Shown here in pieces: positions 9,041 to 18,806 of a DNA stretch of 64,000 nt. The notes beneath the pieces were generated by a model. That model saw nothing but the letters and a program-made list of their open reading frames with translations. It made no database searches and was not told where the DNA came from. Every line of letters starts with the position of its first letter. Within the stretch, counting starts at the first letter, position 1. Source of the DNA: CAVYYW01 sp963772845 (GTDB lineage: Bacteria > Bacillota > Bacilli > Bacillales > Sporolactobacillaceae). The DNA lies in the NCBI GenBank assembly GCA_963772845.1, contig CAVYYW010000014.1, positions 310,001 to 374,000 on the forward strand. Reading direction: 5' to 3'. The translations under genes were made by a program, and so were the position numbers.

Positions 9041-9056
9041 GACGGAGGGATCACGA

Positions 9057-10346
9057 ATGCGTTCGATCAATGAATCTGTTAAAGCATTTGAGAAAGCTAA
9101 ACCGCTTATGCCGGGCGGCGTAAACAGTCCTGTAAGAGCTTTTCGTTCAGTTAACATGGACCCTGTTTACATGGATCACGGTAAAGGAGCGAAAATTACT
9201 GACATTGATGGAAATCAATATATTGATTATGTCCTCTCATGGGGTCCACTAATCCTGGGTCATGCAGATGATAAAGTTGTTGAAGCAATTAAAACTGCTG
9301 CAGAAAAAGGGACAAGCTTCGGGGCGCCTCATCGTTCAGAAACCGAGCTTGCTGAACTGGTAATTAACAGAGTTCCTTCAATTGACGTGGTGCGAATGGT
9401 GAACTCAGGCACAGAGGCAACCATGAGTGCATTGAGACTTGCTCGAGGTTTTACTGGGCGTGATAAAATTTTGAAGTTTGAAGGTTGTTATCACGGTCAT
9501 GGAGATTCACTTCTTATAAAGGCTGGTTCCGGAGTTGCAACACTGGGTTTACCTGACAGTCCTGGTGTGCCAAAAGGTGTTGCGGAGAATACTATTACGG
9601 TCCCTTATAATGATGTTGAAAGTGTAAAAGTAGCTTTTGAGCACTTTGGTCAGGAAATTGCAGCCGTTATTGTAGAACCTGTCGCAGGAAATATGGGGGT
9701 CGTTCCGCCAGCTGACGGTTTCCTTCAGTCACTTCGATCCATTACTGAAGATAATGGAACCCTGTTGATTTTTGATGAGGTTATGACAGGATTTAGAGTG
9801 GGCTATCATTGTGCCCAAGGCTACTTTGGAGTGACACCCGATCTGACATGTCTCGGAAAAGTGATTGGCGGAGGTTTGCCTGTAGGGGCTTATGGAGGCC
9901 GCAGAGACATTATGAAGCAGATTGCTCCTGAAGGTACAATTTATCAAGCTGGAACGTTATCAGGTAATCCTCTGGCGATGGCAGCAGGATATGCCACACT
10001 TTCTCAATTAACAGAAGATGATTACGAGTTTTTTAAAGAAAAAGCAGACTATTTAGCTGCCGGCTTGAAAAAAGCCGCCCGGGATTATGGCGTACCGTTA
10101 ACTGTTAATCAAGCTGGTTCAATGATTGGACTCTTTTTTAATGAAGGACCGGTTGCAAATTATGACCAGGCAAAAGCTTCAAATCTTGAACATTTTAATA
10201 CTTATTTTAAACACATGCTTGAACAGGGCATTTCATTGCCGCCTTCACAATTTGAAGGATTATTTTTGTCCACTGCTCATACTTATGAGGATCTGGATCA
10301 AACCATTCAAACAGCTCGTCATGCATTTGAAAAAATCGGGATCTAA
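9057..10346 (+). CDS. hemL: Glutamate-1-semialdehyde 2,1-aminomutase
   Basis: This PLP enzyme converts glutamate-1-semialdehyde to 5-aminolevulinate, the step after HemA. It has 429 aa with the N-terminal AFEKAKPLMPGGVNSPVRAF, the cofactor region MVNSGTEATMSALRLARG, the PLP aspartate in LLIFDEVMTGFR and the Schiff-base lysine in TCLGKVIGGGLPVGAYGG. Start ATG 9057 is set by GGAGG 8 nt upstream and the family N-terminus. It ends the hem operon and is followed by a terminator. Confidence 0.97.
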   Translation: MRSINESVKAFEKAKPLMPGGVNSPVRAFRSVNMDPVYMDHGKGAKITDIDGNQYIDYVLSWGPLILGHADDKVVEAIKTAAEKGTSFGAPHRSETELAELVINRVPSIDVVRMVNSGTEATMSALRLARGFTGRDKILKFEGCYHGHGDSLLIKAGSGVATLGLPDSPGVPKGVAENTITVPYNDVESVKVAFEHFGQEIAAVIVEPVAGNMGVVPPADGFLQSLRSITEDNGTLLIFDEVMTGFRVGYHCAQGYFGVTPDLTCLGKVIGGGLPVGAYGGRRDIMKQIAPEGTIYQAGTLSGNPLAMAAGYATLSQLTEDDYEFFKEKADYLAAGLKKAARDYGVPLTVNQAGSMIGLFFNEGPVANYDQAKASNLEHFNTYFKHMLEQGISLPPSQFEGLFLSTAHTYEDLDQTIQTARHAFEKIGI

Positions 10347-10353
10347 AATACTG

Positions 10354-10388
10354 AAGACAATCCGTCAGCAAGCGGGTTGTCTTTTTTT
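10354..10388 (+). terminator. Terminator of the hem operon
   Basis: The stem AAGACAATCCG/CGGGTTGTCTT is followed by a run of T. Confidence 0.85.
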
Positions 10389-10391
10389 AAA

Positions 10392-10419
10392 TCATAAATG
10401 TTTTTTACTTGCATACAAT
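10392..10419 (+). promoter_or_regulatory. Sigma-E-like promoter of spoVID
   Basis: TCATAAA at 10392 and CATACAAT at 10412 are separated by 13 bp. CATACAAT equals the sigma-E -10 consensus. It lies 36 bp before spoVID, which is a sigma-E gene in B. subtilis. Confidence 0.6.
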
Positions 10420-10454
10420 GACTAGAGATTAAGGATGCAAAGGGGTGATGAAGG

Positions 10455-11705
10455 GTGACTGATAAGGAAAAAGAGCCCGTCACTTTTTCTATTAATGAAC
10501 GGTTGGTATTAGACGGACAATACGGCGCAGCAGAATTTCTGTCGATGGCTTTGGAACCGGATATGACCATTGAAGAAGATCCTCATTTTGTAAAAGTAAC
10601 AGGGAAACTGAAATTAACAGGTGAGTTCAGGCCGGCGTCTCCTTCAGGGAATGGCGAACATTTTAATGAGATCTACAAACCGGCACATCCGATTCGTAAA
10701 GTATTTGCCACAGATGTCGGTACTTATTGTATTGAACATGAATTTCCGGTGGATATTACCATACCATCTTATAGAATTACTAACATGGAAGAACTGTATG
10801 TAACCATCGACGCTTTTGACTATTTTTTGGAGGCATCACGAGCTATTGATTTAAGTGCAGACATTCTTTTATCTGGATTAACCTCAACACAAGACCAAGT
10901 TAAGACAGGGAGAACATATGACCAGCGGCCTCAGAAAGACCAGTATCTGGGTGTCCCCTCCCATGAGACCTTTGCGGAAAGGGACGACTTCCCGTTTTTG
11001 CTTGGAGATGAAGCTGATTTAACCCAGAATAACAATGAAAACTATCATTCTTTTACGACGGGAGATCAGCCAGCTTCGGATGAAGTCTATGAATTTGAAG
11101 CGATAAGGAACCCAGAGGATCATCCATTTTTAAAAGATGATGAAGCGCTCCCTCATTTAGAAATTAAGGAGAGGCCTGAATACGAAGAGGAAGAGGACGA
11201 TGAGCAAGACGATTATGAAAACTCGGAAGAACCCATTTTTCACCAAGAAGCTGAAGGGAGAAGCGAGGTTGAGTCAGAGTCAGAGGATGCAGTTGAAACA
11301 GATGAACAGGAAGAATACCTGCCTGCTTTCGAATACAAGGAAAGAAAAGAATCATCACTAGATTATGATGATTCCGAAGAAGATTATTATAATGAGGATG
11401 ATCCACAAGCGTATCAATCCGTTGATGAGACAGAAAGGCTCTCTGAGAACACAAATGCAGGGGAATCTGATCTCGAACCGGAAGCTGTTGAAAAACCGAA
11501 AGAAAATGCTCTCTATCTGACAAAAATGCTATCTGAAGACACAAAACAATTTTCTAAAGTCAGAATGTACTTTATTCAGCCTGGTGATTCTTTAACCTCC
11601 GTAGCTGAGAAATATAAGTTAGCTGCCACAAGCCTTATCAGGATGAATCGGCTTGAAAGTGATCAGCTTAAACCTGGGGAAATCTTGTATATCCCAGTCA
11701 AATAA
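10455..11705 (+). CDS. spoVID: Stage VI sporulation protein D, spore coat encasement factor
   Basis: SpoVID is made in the mother cell and drives wrapping of the coat around the forespore by binding SpoIVA and SafA. The 416-aa protein has a conserved N-terminal domain of about 150 residues, starting near FSINERLVLDGQYGAAEFLS. A long, very acidic linker (about 170-370, rich in E/D/Y) follows, and a C-terminal LysM domain of about 45 residues (YFIQPGDSLTSVAEKYKLAA). Start is GTG 10455 behind AAGGGGTG. The ysxE gene that follows spoVID in B. subtilis is not here. Confidence 0.93.
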   Translation: MTDKEKEPVTFSINERLVLDGQYGAAEFLSMALEPDMTIEEDPHFVKVTGKLKLTGEFRPASPSGNGEHFNEIYKPAHPIRKVFATDVGTYCIEHEFPVDITIPSYRITNMEELYVTIDAFDYFLEASRAIDLSADILLSGLTSTQDQVKTGRTYDQRPQKDQYLGVPSHETFAERDDFPFLLGDEADLTQNNNENYHSFTTGDQPASDEVYEFEAIRNPEDHPFLKDDEALPHLEIKERPEYEEEEDDEQDDYENSEEPIFHQEAEGRSEVESESEDAVETDEQEEYLPAFEYKERKESSLDYDDSEEDYYNEDDPQAYQSVDETERLSENTNAGESDLEPEAVEKPKENALYLTKMLSEDTKQFSKVRMYFIQPGDSLTSVAEKYKLAATSLIRMNRLESDQLKPGEILYIPVK

Positions 11706-11710
11706 TTGCT

Positions 11711-11893
11711 TTAAATCCAGCGTTTTAAAAAACAGATGTAGGCGAGCCAAACGAGCGCAAGAACAATAACGTCAAACGGTGTGGGGAAGATGATGCACCG
11801 GATTAACTGAAAGATACCGATCGGAAGAATGATGATTTCAATGCCATCCCTGCATTTTCTAAGCCAAGGAGGGAGGCGGTAGCGGTTAAACAT
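11711..11893 (-). CDS. Small membrane protein of unknown function
   Basis: This 60-aa protein starts MFNRYRLPPWLRKCRDG, a basic tryptophan-containing head, then two hydrophobic stretches separated by a FPTPFD turn, and ends in a basic KRW. The ATG at 11893 has GAGGTG with 6 nt spacing; a GTG three codons upstream overlaps that site and is less likely. Short proteins of this shape are common in Bacillales, but I cannot assign a family name. It is convergent with spoVID, with only 5 nt between the stops. Confidence 0.55.
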   Translation of the reverse strand: MFNRYRLPPWLRKCRDGIEIIILPIGIFQLIRCIIFPTPFDVIVLALVWLAYICFLKRWI

Positions 11894-12049
11894 AATAGTC
11901 ACCTCTATCTTTATTATTACTTAATGTACTTTATGTAATAAAACAGATAGGGGTGTTTTAATTTTTGCTTGTGAATGCTTGCGAATCATAAATTGATTAG
12001 GTTACTTTAATTCGCTTTACTGGATTGGCTGTGAAAATGTGTCCACGAG

Positions 12050-12330
12050 AAAAATCCCTCGGTGTTGCTTGCTCTAGGCTGCTCGCTTTCCACGGGCAAC
12101 GGCCACAGCTACATTGAAAGCGGAAATACCCTCGCTTCCAAGGCACGGCCACAGCTACATTGTAAGACAGAAATACCCTCGCTTTCCGCGGGCACGGCCT
12201 CAGCTAACTTTGGCGTGATTTCTTTGTGCGCCAAAGTGGATCTTCGGACGCGTGCTGTTTCCGCAGGAGTCTCGGGTATTTCTAAGCTTTCAATGGTATG
12301 GCAACCGCATTTTCTTCGTGCGGGGCGGAT
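12050..12330. repeat. Dispersed intergenic repeat, copy B, with tandem subunits and hairpin
   Basis: A G+C-rich block stands out from the A+T-rich surroundings of an 850-bp gap. It holds three degenerate head-to-tail subunits of about 48 bp, starting at 12082, 12131 and 12179, each beginning CTCGCTTYC and containing ACGGCCWCAGCTA. Next comes a perfect 8-bp hairpin (CTTTGGCG at 12208 with CGCCAAAG) and TTTCCGCAGGAGTCTCG. The long frame 12062-12457 across it has no ribosome site and no protein character. Copy A is at 988-1100. Confidence 0.65.
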
Positions 12331-12379
12331 TCAAGGATGCTGTTTCAAGTCCGAAATTTTTTTGTCATCTGTTCCTGCG

Positions 12380-12408
12380 TTGACTGGAGAGAAATTGTTT
12401 AATATAAT
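12380..12408 (+). promoter_or_regulatory. Sigma-A promoter of valS
   Basis: TTGACT, a 17-bp spacer and TATAAT lie just upstream of the T-box leader. Confidence 0.75.
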
Positions 12409-12413
12409 AAATG

Positions 12414-12698
12414 AAACATTGATCATAGTGACAAATAAAAGCAAAGACAGGGAATAGTATAAGCAATGGCCTTACAGAGAGAGGGATGATCCGCTGAAAC
12501 ATCTCTTAGTGTCCGGTGTTTAGAAGTCGCCCTCGAGCTGTCTAATCTGAAAAGCATTGAGCCTCAAAGGGTAAAGCTAAGTAGGAGAGACCGGTTGATC
12601 CGTTATCTATTTGAGTGTATAAAGCTGATTCAGCTTTGTAAATTAAGGTGGTACCGCGAAGTCTTCTTCGTCCTTTTAGGCGAGAGAGGGCTTTTTTT
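12414..12698 (+). promoter_or_regulatory. T-box leader of valS (tRNA-Val responsive)
   Basis: The T-box sequence AAGGTGGTACCGCG is at 12645-12658. A terminator ending in T7 follows, and uncharged tRNA binding would prevent its formation. AGTA at 12455 and GAA-GTC at 12523-12528 fit the two sides of the specifier loop. GTC is a valine codon, in agreement with the downstream gene. Confidence 0.92.
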
Positions 12699-12741
12699 AA
12701 TGCAAAAAAAAATAGCTTTTTTATTTTAAGGAGGAGCGAGC

Positions 12742-15384
12742 GTGGCAGAAAACAGAGAAGAATTATCGTCAAAGTATAATCCGCATGAGACAGAAGAAAG
12801 CTGGTACAAAACTTGGAAAGAAAACGGATATTTTGAGGCTTCAGGAGATGAAGCAAAAGAAGCTTACACGATCGTTATTCCGCCGCCAAACGTTACTGGA
12901 AAGCTTCACCTTGGCCATGCCTGGGATGCAACCATGCAGGACCTTCTGATTCGTTTTAAACGAATGCAGGGCTACGATGCGCTATATCTGCCTGGAATGG
13001 ATCATGCTGGAATAGCGACTCAGGCAAAAGTTGAAGGGAAGCTCAAGGAACAAGGGCAGTCCAGGTATGATCTCGGGCGGGAGAAATTTCTTGAAAAATC
13101 TTGGGAATGGAAAGATGAGTATGCAAAGTTTATCCGGAGCCAATGGTCCAAGCTCGGTCTTTCGTTAGACTATTCCCGGGAGCGTTTTACTCTCGACGAA
13201 GGCCTGAGCACAGCAGTGCGAAAAGTCTTTGTTTCCCTGTATGAAAAAGGAATGATCTATCGTGGAGAATATATCATTAACTGGGATCCTGCTGCCAAAA
13301 CAGCACTTTCGGACATTGAAGTTATTCATAAAGAAGTTGCTGGGAAGCTTTATCATCTTCAATACCCTCTGACAGATAAGAGCGGCTATATAAAAATAGC
13401 CACCACACGGCCGGAAACGCTATTAGGTGATACAGGCATTGCCGTTCATCCTGATGATGACCGTTATAAAGACCTTATTGGAAAAACGGCCCTTGTGCCT
13501 TTTGTGAACCGTGAAATACCAATCGTAGCCGATGATTATGTTGACATGAGTTTTGGGTCAGGGGCAGTAAAAATCACCCCTGCTCATGACCCGAATGATT
13601 TTGATATGGGGAACCGCCATAATCTTGCAAGAATCCTTGTCATGGATGAGTCCGGGACAATGAATGAACGAGCCGGGAAATATCACAAGCTTGATCGTTT
13701 TGATTGCCGCAAACAGATTATTGAAGACTTGGAAAAAGAAAATTTTCTTGTTTCTATTGAAGAACACAATCATTCTGTTGGTCATTCAGAACGAAGTGGA
13801 GCGGTGGTTGAACCTTATTTATCCACCCAATGGTTCGTTAAAATGGAAGAGCTTGCAAAGACCTCCGTTGATCTTCAAAATTCTGAGGATAAAGTGAATT
13901 TTGTTCCTAAACGCTTTGAGAACACGTATCTTCAGTGGATGGAGAACATCCGGGACTGGTGTATTTCAAGACAGCTCTGGTGGGGTCACCGAATTCCGGC
14001 CTGGTATCACAAAGAAACAGGGGAGATGCATATCGGAATGGAAGCCCCTGCTGACGCAGAAAATTGGAAACAGGATGAAGATGTATTGGATACATGGTTC
14101 AGCTCCGCGTTATGGCCATTTTCAACAATGGGGTGGCCGGATGAAGAAAATCCTGATTTCAAGCATTTCTTCCCGGGAAGTGTCCTAGTGACAGGGTACG
14201 ACATTATCTTTTTCTGGGTGGCAAGAATGGTTTTCCAATCTCTTGAATTTACTGGTCAAAAACCATTTAAAGATGTCTTGCTGCACGGCTTGGTTAGAGA
14301 TCCTGAAAACCGGAAGATGAGCAAATCGCTTGGAAACGGTATTGATCCGATGGATGTAATCGAAAAATATGGCGCTGACTCGCTTAGATACACCCTTGCA
14401 ACAGGAACAACGCCAGGTCAGGATCTACGTTTCCAGTGGGAGAAAGTTGAAGCAAACTGGAATTTCGCGAATAAGATCTGGAATGCTTCGCGATTTGCTT
14501 TGATGAATCTTGAAGGGCTTACTTATGAAAATATTGATTTAAGCGGCGATAAGTCCCTAGCAGATAAGTGGATATTAACTCGATTAAACGAAACAGCTGA
14601 AAAAGTTACCACCTTTTATGACCTTTATGATTTCGGCGAAGCTGGCCGACATCTTTATACGTTTATTTGGGATGACTTCTGTGACTGGTATATCGAAATG
14701 GCTAAGCTTTCTTTATATGGTGATGACGAAAAAGCGAAACATACGGTACAGTCTGTTTTAGCCCATGTACTCGATCAGACGTTGCGTCTTCTTCATCCGC
14801 TGATGCCATTTATTACAGAAGAAATTTGGCAGCATCTACCTCATAAGGGAGAAACGATTATGATGGCTGCATGGCCGGAAGCCACACCAGCACCTGAGGA
14901 CGATCAGCACAAAAAAGATATGAATCTTATACAAAATATTATTAAGTCCATCAGAAATATTCGGGCTGAAATGAATGTTGCACCAAGCAAACCGATCGAT
15001 TTAAGAATTAAACCAGCATCAAAAGATGTGCATGATATTTTGGAAAAGAATCAGCAATATCTCAAAAAATTCTGCAGTGCAGACCAGCTGATTTTGGATG
15101 TGAATCTGACGCCGCCTGAGAAGGTCGTTACAGCCGTTGTAACTGGAGCGGATCTTTATCTGCCCCTTGAAGGCTTAATTAATATTCAAGAGGAAGTTAT
15201 ACGTTTGAAAAAAGAGCATGAGAAACTGAATTTTGAAGTTGAGCGTGTTCAAAAGAAATTAAACAATCCTGGATTCGTTAATAAAGCGCCTCAAGCTGTC
15301 GTGGATGAAGAGAAAACAAAAGAAAAAGATTACATGGACAGACTTCACAAAGTTGAAGTAAGAATTAAAGAACTGAACAGCTGA
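12742..15384 (+). CDS. valS: Valyl-tRNA synthetase
   Basis: This class I synthetase charges tRNA(Val) and edits misactivated threonine. It has 880 aa. The HIGH-type motif HLGH is at residues 56-59, and the KMSKS loop appears as NRKMSKSLGNGIDPMDV. The editing domain contains ATTRPETLLGDT. A C-terminal coiled coil (about 810-880, rich in K/E) is typical of ValRS. Start is GTG 12742 behind AAGGAGGAG. It is controlled by the T-box upstream and followed after 36 nt by folC. Confidence 0.97.
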   Translation: MAENREELSSKYNPHETEESWYKTWKENGYFEASGDEAKEAYTIVIPPPNVTGKLHLGHAWDATMQDLLIRFKRMQGYDALYLPGMDHAGIATQAKVEGKLKEQGQSRYDLGREKFLEKSWEWKDEYAKFIRSQWSKLGLSLDYSRERFTLDEGLSTAVRKVFVSLYEKGMIYRGEYIINWDPAAKTALSDIEVIHKEVAGKLYHLQYPLTDKSGYIKIATTRPETLLGDTGIAVHPDDDRYKDLIGKTALVPFVNREIPIVADDYVDMSFGSGAVKITPAHDPNDFDMGNRHNLARILVMDESGTMNERAGKYHKLDRFDCRKQIIEDLEKENFLVSIEEHNHSVGHSERSGAVVEPYLSTQWFVKMEELAKTSVDLQNSEDKVNFVPKRFENTYLQWMENIRDWCISRQLWWGHRIPAWYHKETGEMHIGMEAPADAENWKQDEDVLDTWFSSALWPFSTMGWPDEENPDFKHFFPGSVLVTGYDIIFFWVARMVFQSLEFTGQKPFKDVLLHGLVRDPENRKMSKSLGNGIDPMDVIEKYGADSLRYTLATGTTPGQDLRFQWEKVEANWNFANKIWNASRFALMNLEGLTYENIDLSGDKSLADKWILTRLNETAEKVTTFYDLYDFGEAGRHLYTFIWDDFCDWYIEMAKLSLYGDDEKAKHTVQSVLAHVLDQTLRLLHPLMPFITEEIWQHLPHKGETIMMAAWPEATPAPEDDQHKKDMNLIQNIIKSIRNIRAEMNVAPSKPIDLRIKPASKDVHDILEKNQQYLKKFCSADQLILDVNLTPPEKVVTAVVTGADLYLPLEGLINIQEEVIRLKKEHEKLNFEVERVQKKLNNPGFVNKAPQAVVDEEKTKEKDYMDRLHKVEVRIKELNS

Positions 15385-15420
15385 CAATATAGTGTTTTTG
15401 TGCTTGGGAGGGTTAATGTA

Positions 15421-16722
15421 ATGATGACAACAATTGAAGAGGTGCGCATCTGGATTCATGAACTGCTTCCTCACGGTATTAAACCGGGCATCGAACGAAT
15501 GGAATGGATGCTCGGGGAACTTGGAAGACCAGATCGGAGACTCCGTGTGATCCATGTCGGTGGAACAAACGGAAAGGGCTCGACCGTTTCCTACTTGAGA
15601 GAAATCTATCAGCAGGCAGGTTATACAATAGGAACATTCACTTCGCCCTATATAGAATCCTTTAATGAGCGGATCAGTATAAATGGCGAGTGGATAAGCG
15701 ATGAAGATCTTATTGATGCAGCAAACCGTGTTTATCCACTGGTCAAAGAACTGGAAAAAATGGAGCAAGGGACACCTACAGAATTCGAAGTTATCACCAT
15801 GATCAGCATCGTGTATTTCTCTGAAATCCAACGCTGTGACCTCGTGATTTATGAAGTAGGGCTAGGCGGTCGTCTTGATTCAACGAATGTCCTGACCCCG
15901 CTCGCCACGGTCATTACAAATATTGGCATGGACCACATGCAGCAGCTTGGTGATACCATCGAAGATATTGCTTTTGAAAAAGCGGGAATTATCAAATCAG
16001 GTGTCGGAGTGATCACTGCCTGTGAGCAGCCGGCAGCATTAGAAATAATTAAACAGACAGCAGAGCAAAAAAATGCCCGGTTTTATCCGCTGGGCCATGC
16101 TTTTCATTATGATGTTATTGAAAACAGCAAGGAAAACACACTTTTTAATTACGCATCTGTTTTTAAACGGTACAATGAACTGTCCATTTCTTTGAAGGGC
16201 GAACATCAGATTAAAAATGCAGTGGCCGCTTTAATGGTTATTGATTACATGAGCGTATATTATGCCTTATCCATTGACGAAGAGGTTATTCGTCAGGCAT
16301 TAAAAAATACCTTTTGGCCAGGTCGTTTTGAAATCGTTTCTTCAGATCCTGACATCATACTGGACGGGGCCCATAATCCTGAAGGCGCTTATGCCCTAAA
16401 GAACGCTATGCAAAATTATTACCCTGACCAGGCGGTTCATATCATTTATGCCGGTCTGACAGGCAAGCGTCATGATCTTATGCTTGAAGATCTATTTTCA
16501 GCAGCCAGATCGGTGACGTTTACCTGGTTTGATTTTCCTAGAGCGTTGGATCCCGCAGATTTACAAGCCGAAAATCCAAGCCATAATGCAGCCATAGAGC
16601 ACGACTTTAGGAAAGCCATATCAGAAAAACGCAAAACCCTTGGTGAAGGCGATGTGTTGTTAATAACTGGTTCACTATATTTTATTTCAGAGGCAAGAAA
16701 GTATTTAATAAACCAGCCTTAG
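15421..16722 (+). CDS. folC: Folylpolyglutamate synthase / dihydrofolate synthase
   Basis: This ATP-dependent ligase adds glutamate to dihydropteroate or folates in the cytoplasm. The 433-aa protein has the P-loop VGGTNGKGSTVSYL, the Mur-ligase motif SPYIESFNERI, YEVGLGGRLDSTN and the C-terminal DGAHNPEGAYAL. Start ATG 15421 follows GGGAGGG at 15404. It forms an operon with valS as in B. subtilis. In B. subtilis comC follows; here a GGDEF gene does. Confidence 0.95.
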   Translation: MMTTIEEVRIWIHELLPHGIKPGIERMEWMLGELGRPDRRLRVIHVGGTNGKGSTVSYLREIYQQAGYTIGTFTSPYIESFNERISINGEWISDEDLIDAANRVYPLVKELEKMEQGTPTEFEVITMISIVYFSEIQRCDLVIYEVGLGGRLDSTNVLTPLATVITNIGMDHMQQLGDTIEDIAFEKAGIIKSGVGVITACEQPAALEIIKQTAEQKNARFYPLGHAFHYDVIENSKENTLFNYASVFKRYNELSISLKGEHQIKNAVAALMVIDYMSVYYALSIDEEVIRQALKNTFWPGRFEIVSSDPDIILDGAHNPEGAYALKNAMQNYYPDQAVHIIYAGLTGKRHDLMLEDLFSAARSVTFTWFDFPRALDPADLQAENPSHNAAIEHDFRKAISEKRKTLGEGDVLLITGSLYFISEARKYLINQP

Positions 16723-16730
16723 AATATCTG

Positions 16731-16756
16731 CCCTCCGGTCGTATTATGCCGGAGGG
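16731..16756 (+). terminator. Hairpin after folC, probable terminator
   Basis: The perfect stem CCCTCCGG/CCGGAGGG is followed by only a weak T-rich tail, so termination may be partial. Confidence 0.55.
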
Positions 16757-16913
16757 TTAATTCTAGTTATAAGACCTTAATCACTAAAAATAAAAAAAGT
16801 TGTATATTTTCAAAAAACTGTTTAAATTTTGTGTTGAAATTTGGTAATATAATAAAAGTAGGTGTTAAGTCATGTCTTGCTTTTTTATTTATAGGACTAA
16901 AGGAGGATAATTG

Positions 16914-18606
16914 GTGAGCAAACGGACCAAAAATACGATATGGATTATTTGGGTTTTAGCTTTATTGGTTACAACAGTGCTTGTCTATTTATTTGATCCG
17001 CCTCACATTGGGGGTTCCGTTTATCCTATTATCGGGCTTGCAGTCCTTATGATCGTGGTGTCTCTATTCTACTTTCAGGTTAAAGGAACGGACATCATAG
17101 CGCTGCAGGGGGTCTCAGTAGCGGTCTTTTTAATTTACGGTCTCTTTTTTGAGATGGTTTTGACTCAGCTGTCGATATTGACGTATTTGCTCTACAAACA
17201 GTTGGGACGCGAAGATTTATACAGAATTCCTTTGAATTCTCTCATGTTTTTGCTTGTGTCTTTAACTTCCGCCTTCACTTATTTTTTGATGGGCGGCAGA
17301 ACTGGACTAATGCTCAATCAACATTCTCCGGATTTATTACCAATATTAGGTTACTCTTTTATGGTCTTTTTCACGAATCACATCGAAATTTACTTTATTC
17401 AGAGGCATCTAAAGAAAATGCATCCTCCTTTTTTCGGTAAGGACATGCTATGGGAAGGCGTGACAGTCGCTCTCATTATGCCGGTGGGGATCATCCTCTT
17501 CATCCTATATTCATTAATTGGACCTGTTGCTATTTTATTTATTTCGGTCCCTACGATTACGATTTCTGTCATATTTAAACTTGTGAATAAAAGCAATGAA
17601 GTTAACGTCCTGCTTCAGAAATCAAGTGCAATCGGCCAGCAGCTGACGGGAAAACTTGATAAGGAAAATATCATGTCGCTATTCCTTGAGAAAGTCCCTC
17701 AGATGCTATCTATTGATTTTTTGTATATTATCAGCTTCCAAAATCCTGATGAACCAGCAATTTCGTATTTCCACACCACAGATTCTTCGTATGTCAGACC
17801 TCAGGAAAGCCTCCAACCAGGCATCAGTCATCATGTTTATCAGACGCGTAAAAGTTTTTGCGCAAATCATACAAAAAAATGGAAACATCTATCCACAGGG
17901 CTGCTGCCTTCTGATATTGAGTCCGTCCTTTCTGTTCCGATGATTAAAGAAAATAAAATTGACGCCGTTATTACGGCTGCTTCCTACCAAAAAAAAGTTT
18001 ATAGCAAAAATGAAACAAAAATATTAGAAATCCTGGCCAACTTTTTAAATGTTTCTATGGAAAACGCGGATAATTATCAGGCAACAAAAATGGAAAGTGA
18101 ACGCTGCCCGCTTACTAACTTGTATAATTACCGTTACTTTATGCGTCTATTAAATCAAACTTTTGAACAAAATAATACAAGAGCATTTTTCTATTATTAT
18201 GATCGATATTGATCACTTCAAGATAATAAATGATACTTACGGGCATGAAAACGGTAATGTAGTTTTAAAAGGGATTGCCGCACGCTTAAAAAGTATTACT
18301 CATGAGTTTGGGACCGTTGCTCGCTATGGCGGGGAAGAGTTCGTTGTACTCTTGCCTGAAACAGACAGCAGTCAATGTATCGAGTGGGCAGAAAATCTTC
18401 GCCTGGCAATTTCGGAAGAACCATTTTTTATAAAAGCTGCTCAGGATAAACAGCATCTTCCTGTTAATGTGACAGCAAGCATTGGCGTTGCAACGGCTCC
18501 CGTCCATGCAATGGATGCACTTGGCTTGATCAGGAATGCTGACCGTGCAATGTATTCAGGGGCGAAGCAGAAAGGCAGAAATCGTGTCGCGGCTTATGTA
18601 GGATAA
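16914..18606 (+). CDS. Membrane GAF-GGDEF protein, probable diguanylate cyclase (frameshifted in this sequence)
   Basis: About 564 aa when read across one frameshift. The N-terminal part (to about 215) has six or so membrane helices, a GAF-like sensory domain follows (about 235-395), and a GGDEF domain ends the protein. The active-site motif reads RYGGEEFVVLLPE and the metal site IDIDHFKIINDTYGH, so catalysis of 2 GTP to c-di-GMP is plausible. No RxxD inhibitory site is visible at its usual place. The frame breaks at the T5 run 18187-18191: removing one T joins the two halves exactly. Start is GTG 16914 behind AAAGGAGGA. The inducing signal is unknown. Confidence 0.8.
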
Positions 18607-18806
18607 CGTAACCAATTTAATCTGCATTTAAAGGAGGTGGTTTGGAGTAAAAAACGATGATGACCAAGCAAGTTTCAAGCTTCATTTCCTGTCGATAAAT
18701 GATGAAAAAATTTGTCCTTCTCTCGACAGCAGTCCGGTAATTTCGGACAACCGATGTGCTACCCTTCCTTTATGACCCATTAATAAGGATGAAGGGAGAG
18801 ATTGGT
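18607..18806 (+). other. Gap between the GGDEF gene and spoIIB with an orphan Shine-Dalgarno
   Basis: AAAGGAGGTGG at 18630-18640 is a strong ribosome site, but no adequate frame follows it. A 40-codon open stretch without a start codon lies downstream. This is where comC stands in B. subtilis; no prepilin peptidase sequence is visible. Confidence 0.4.

Noticed and set aside
12062..12457. 131-codon plus-strand frame before valS
   Set aside because: It spans the tandem repeat, the valS promoter and the start of the T-box; no ribosome site or recognisable domain.
15259..15831. 190-codon minus-strand frame opposite valS/folC
   Set aside because: Shadow of two conserved genes with strong family motifs on the plus strand.
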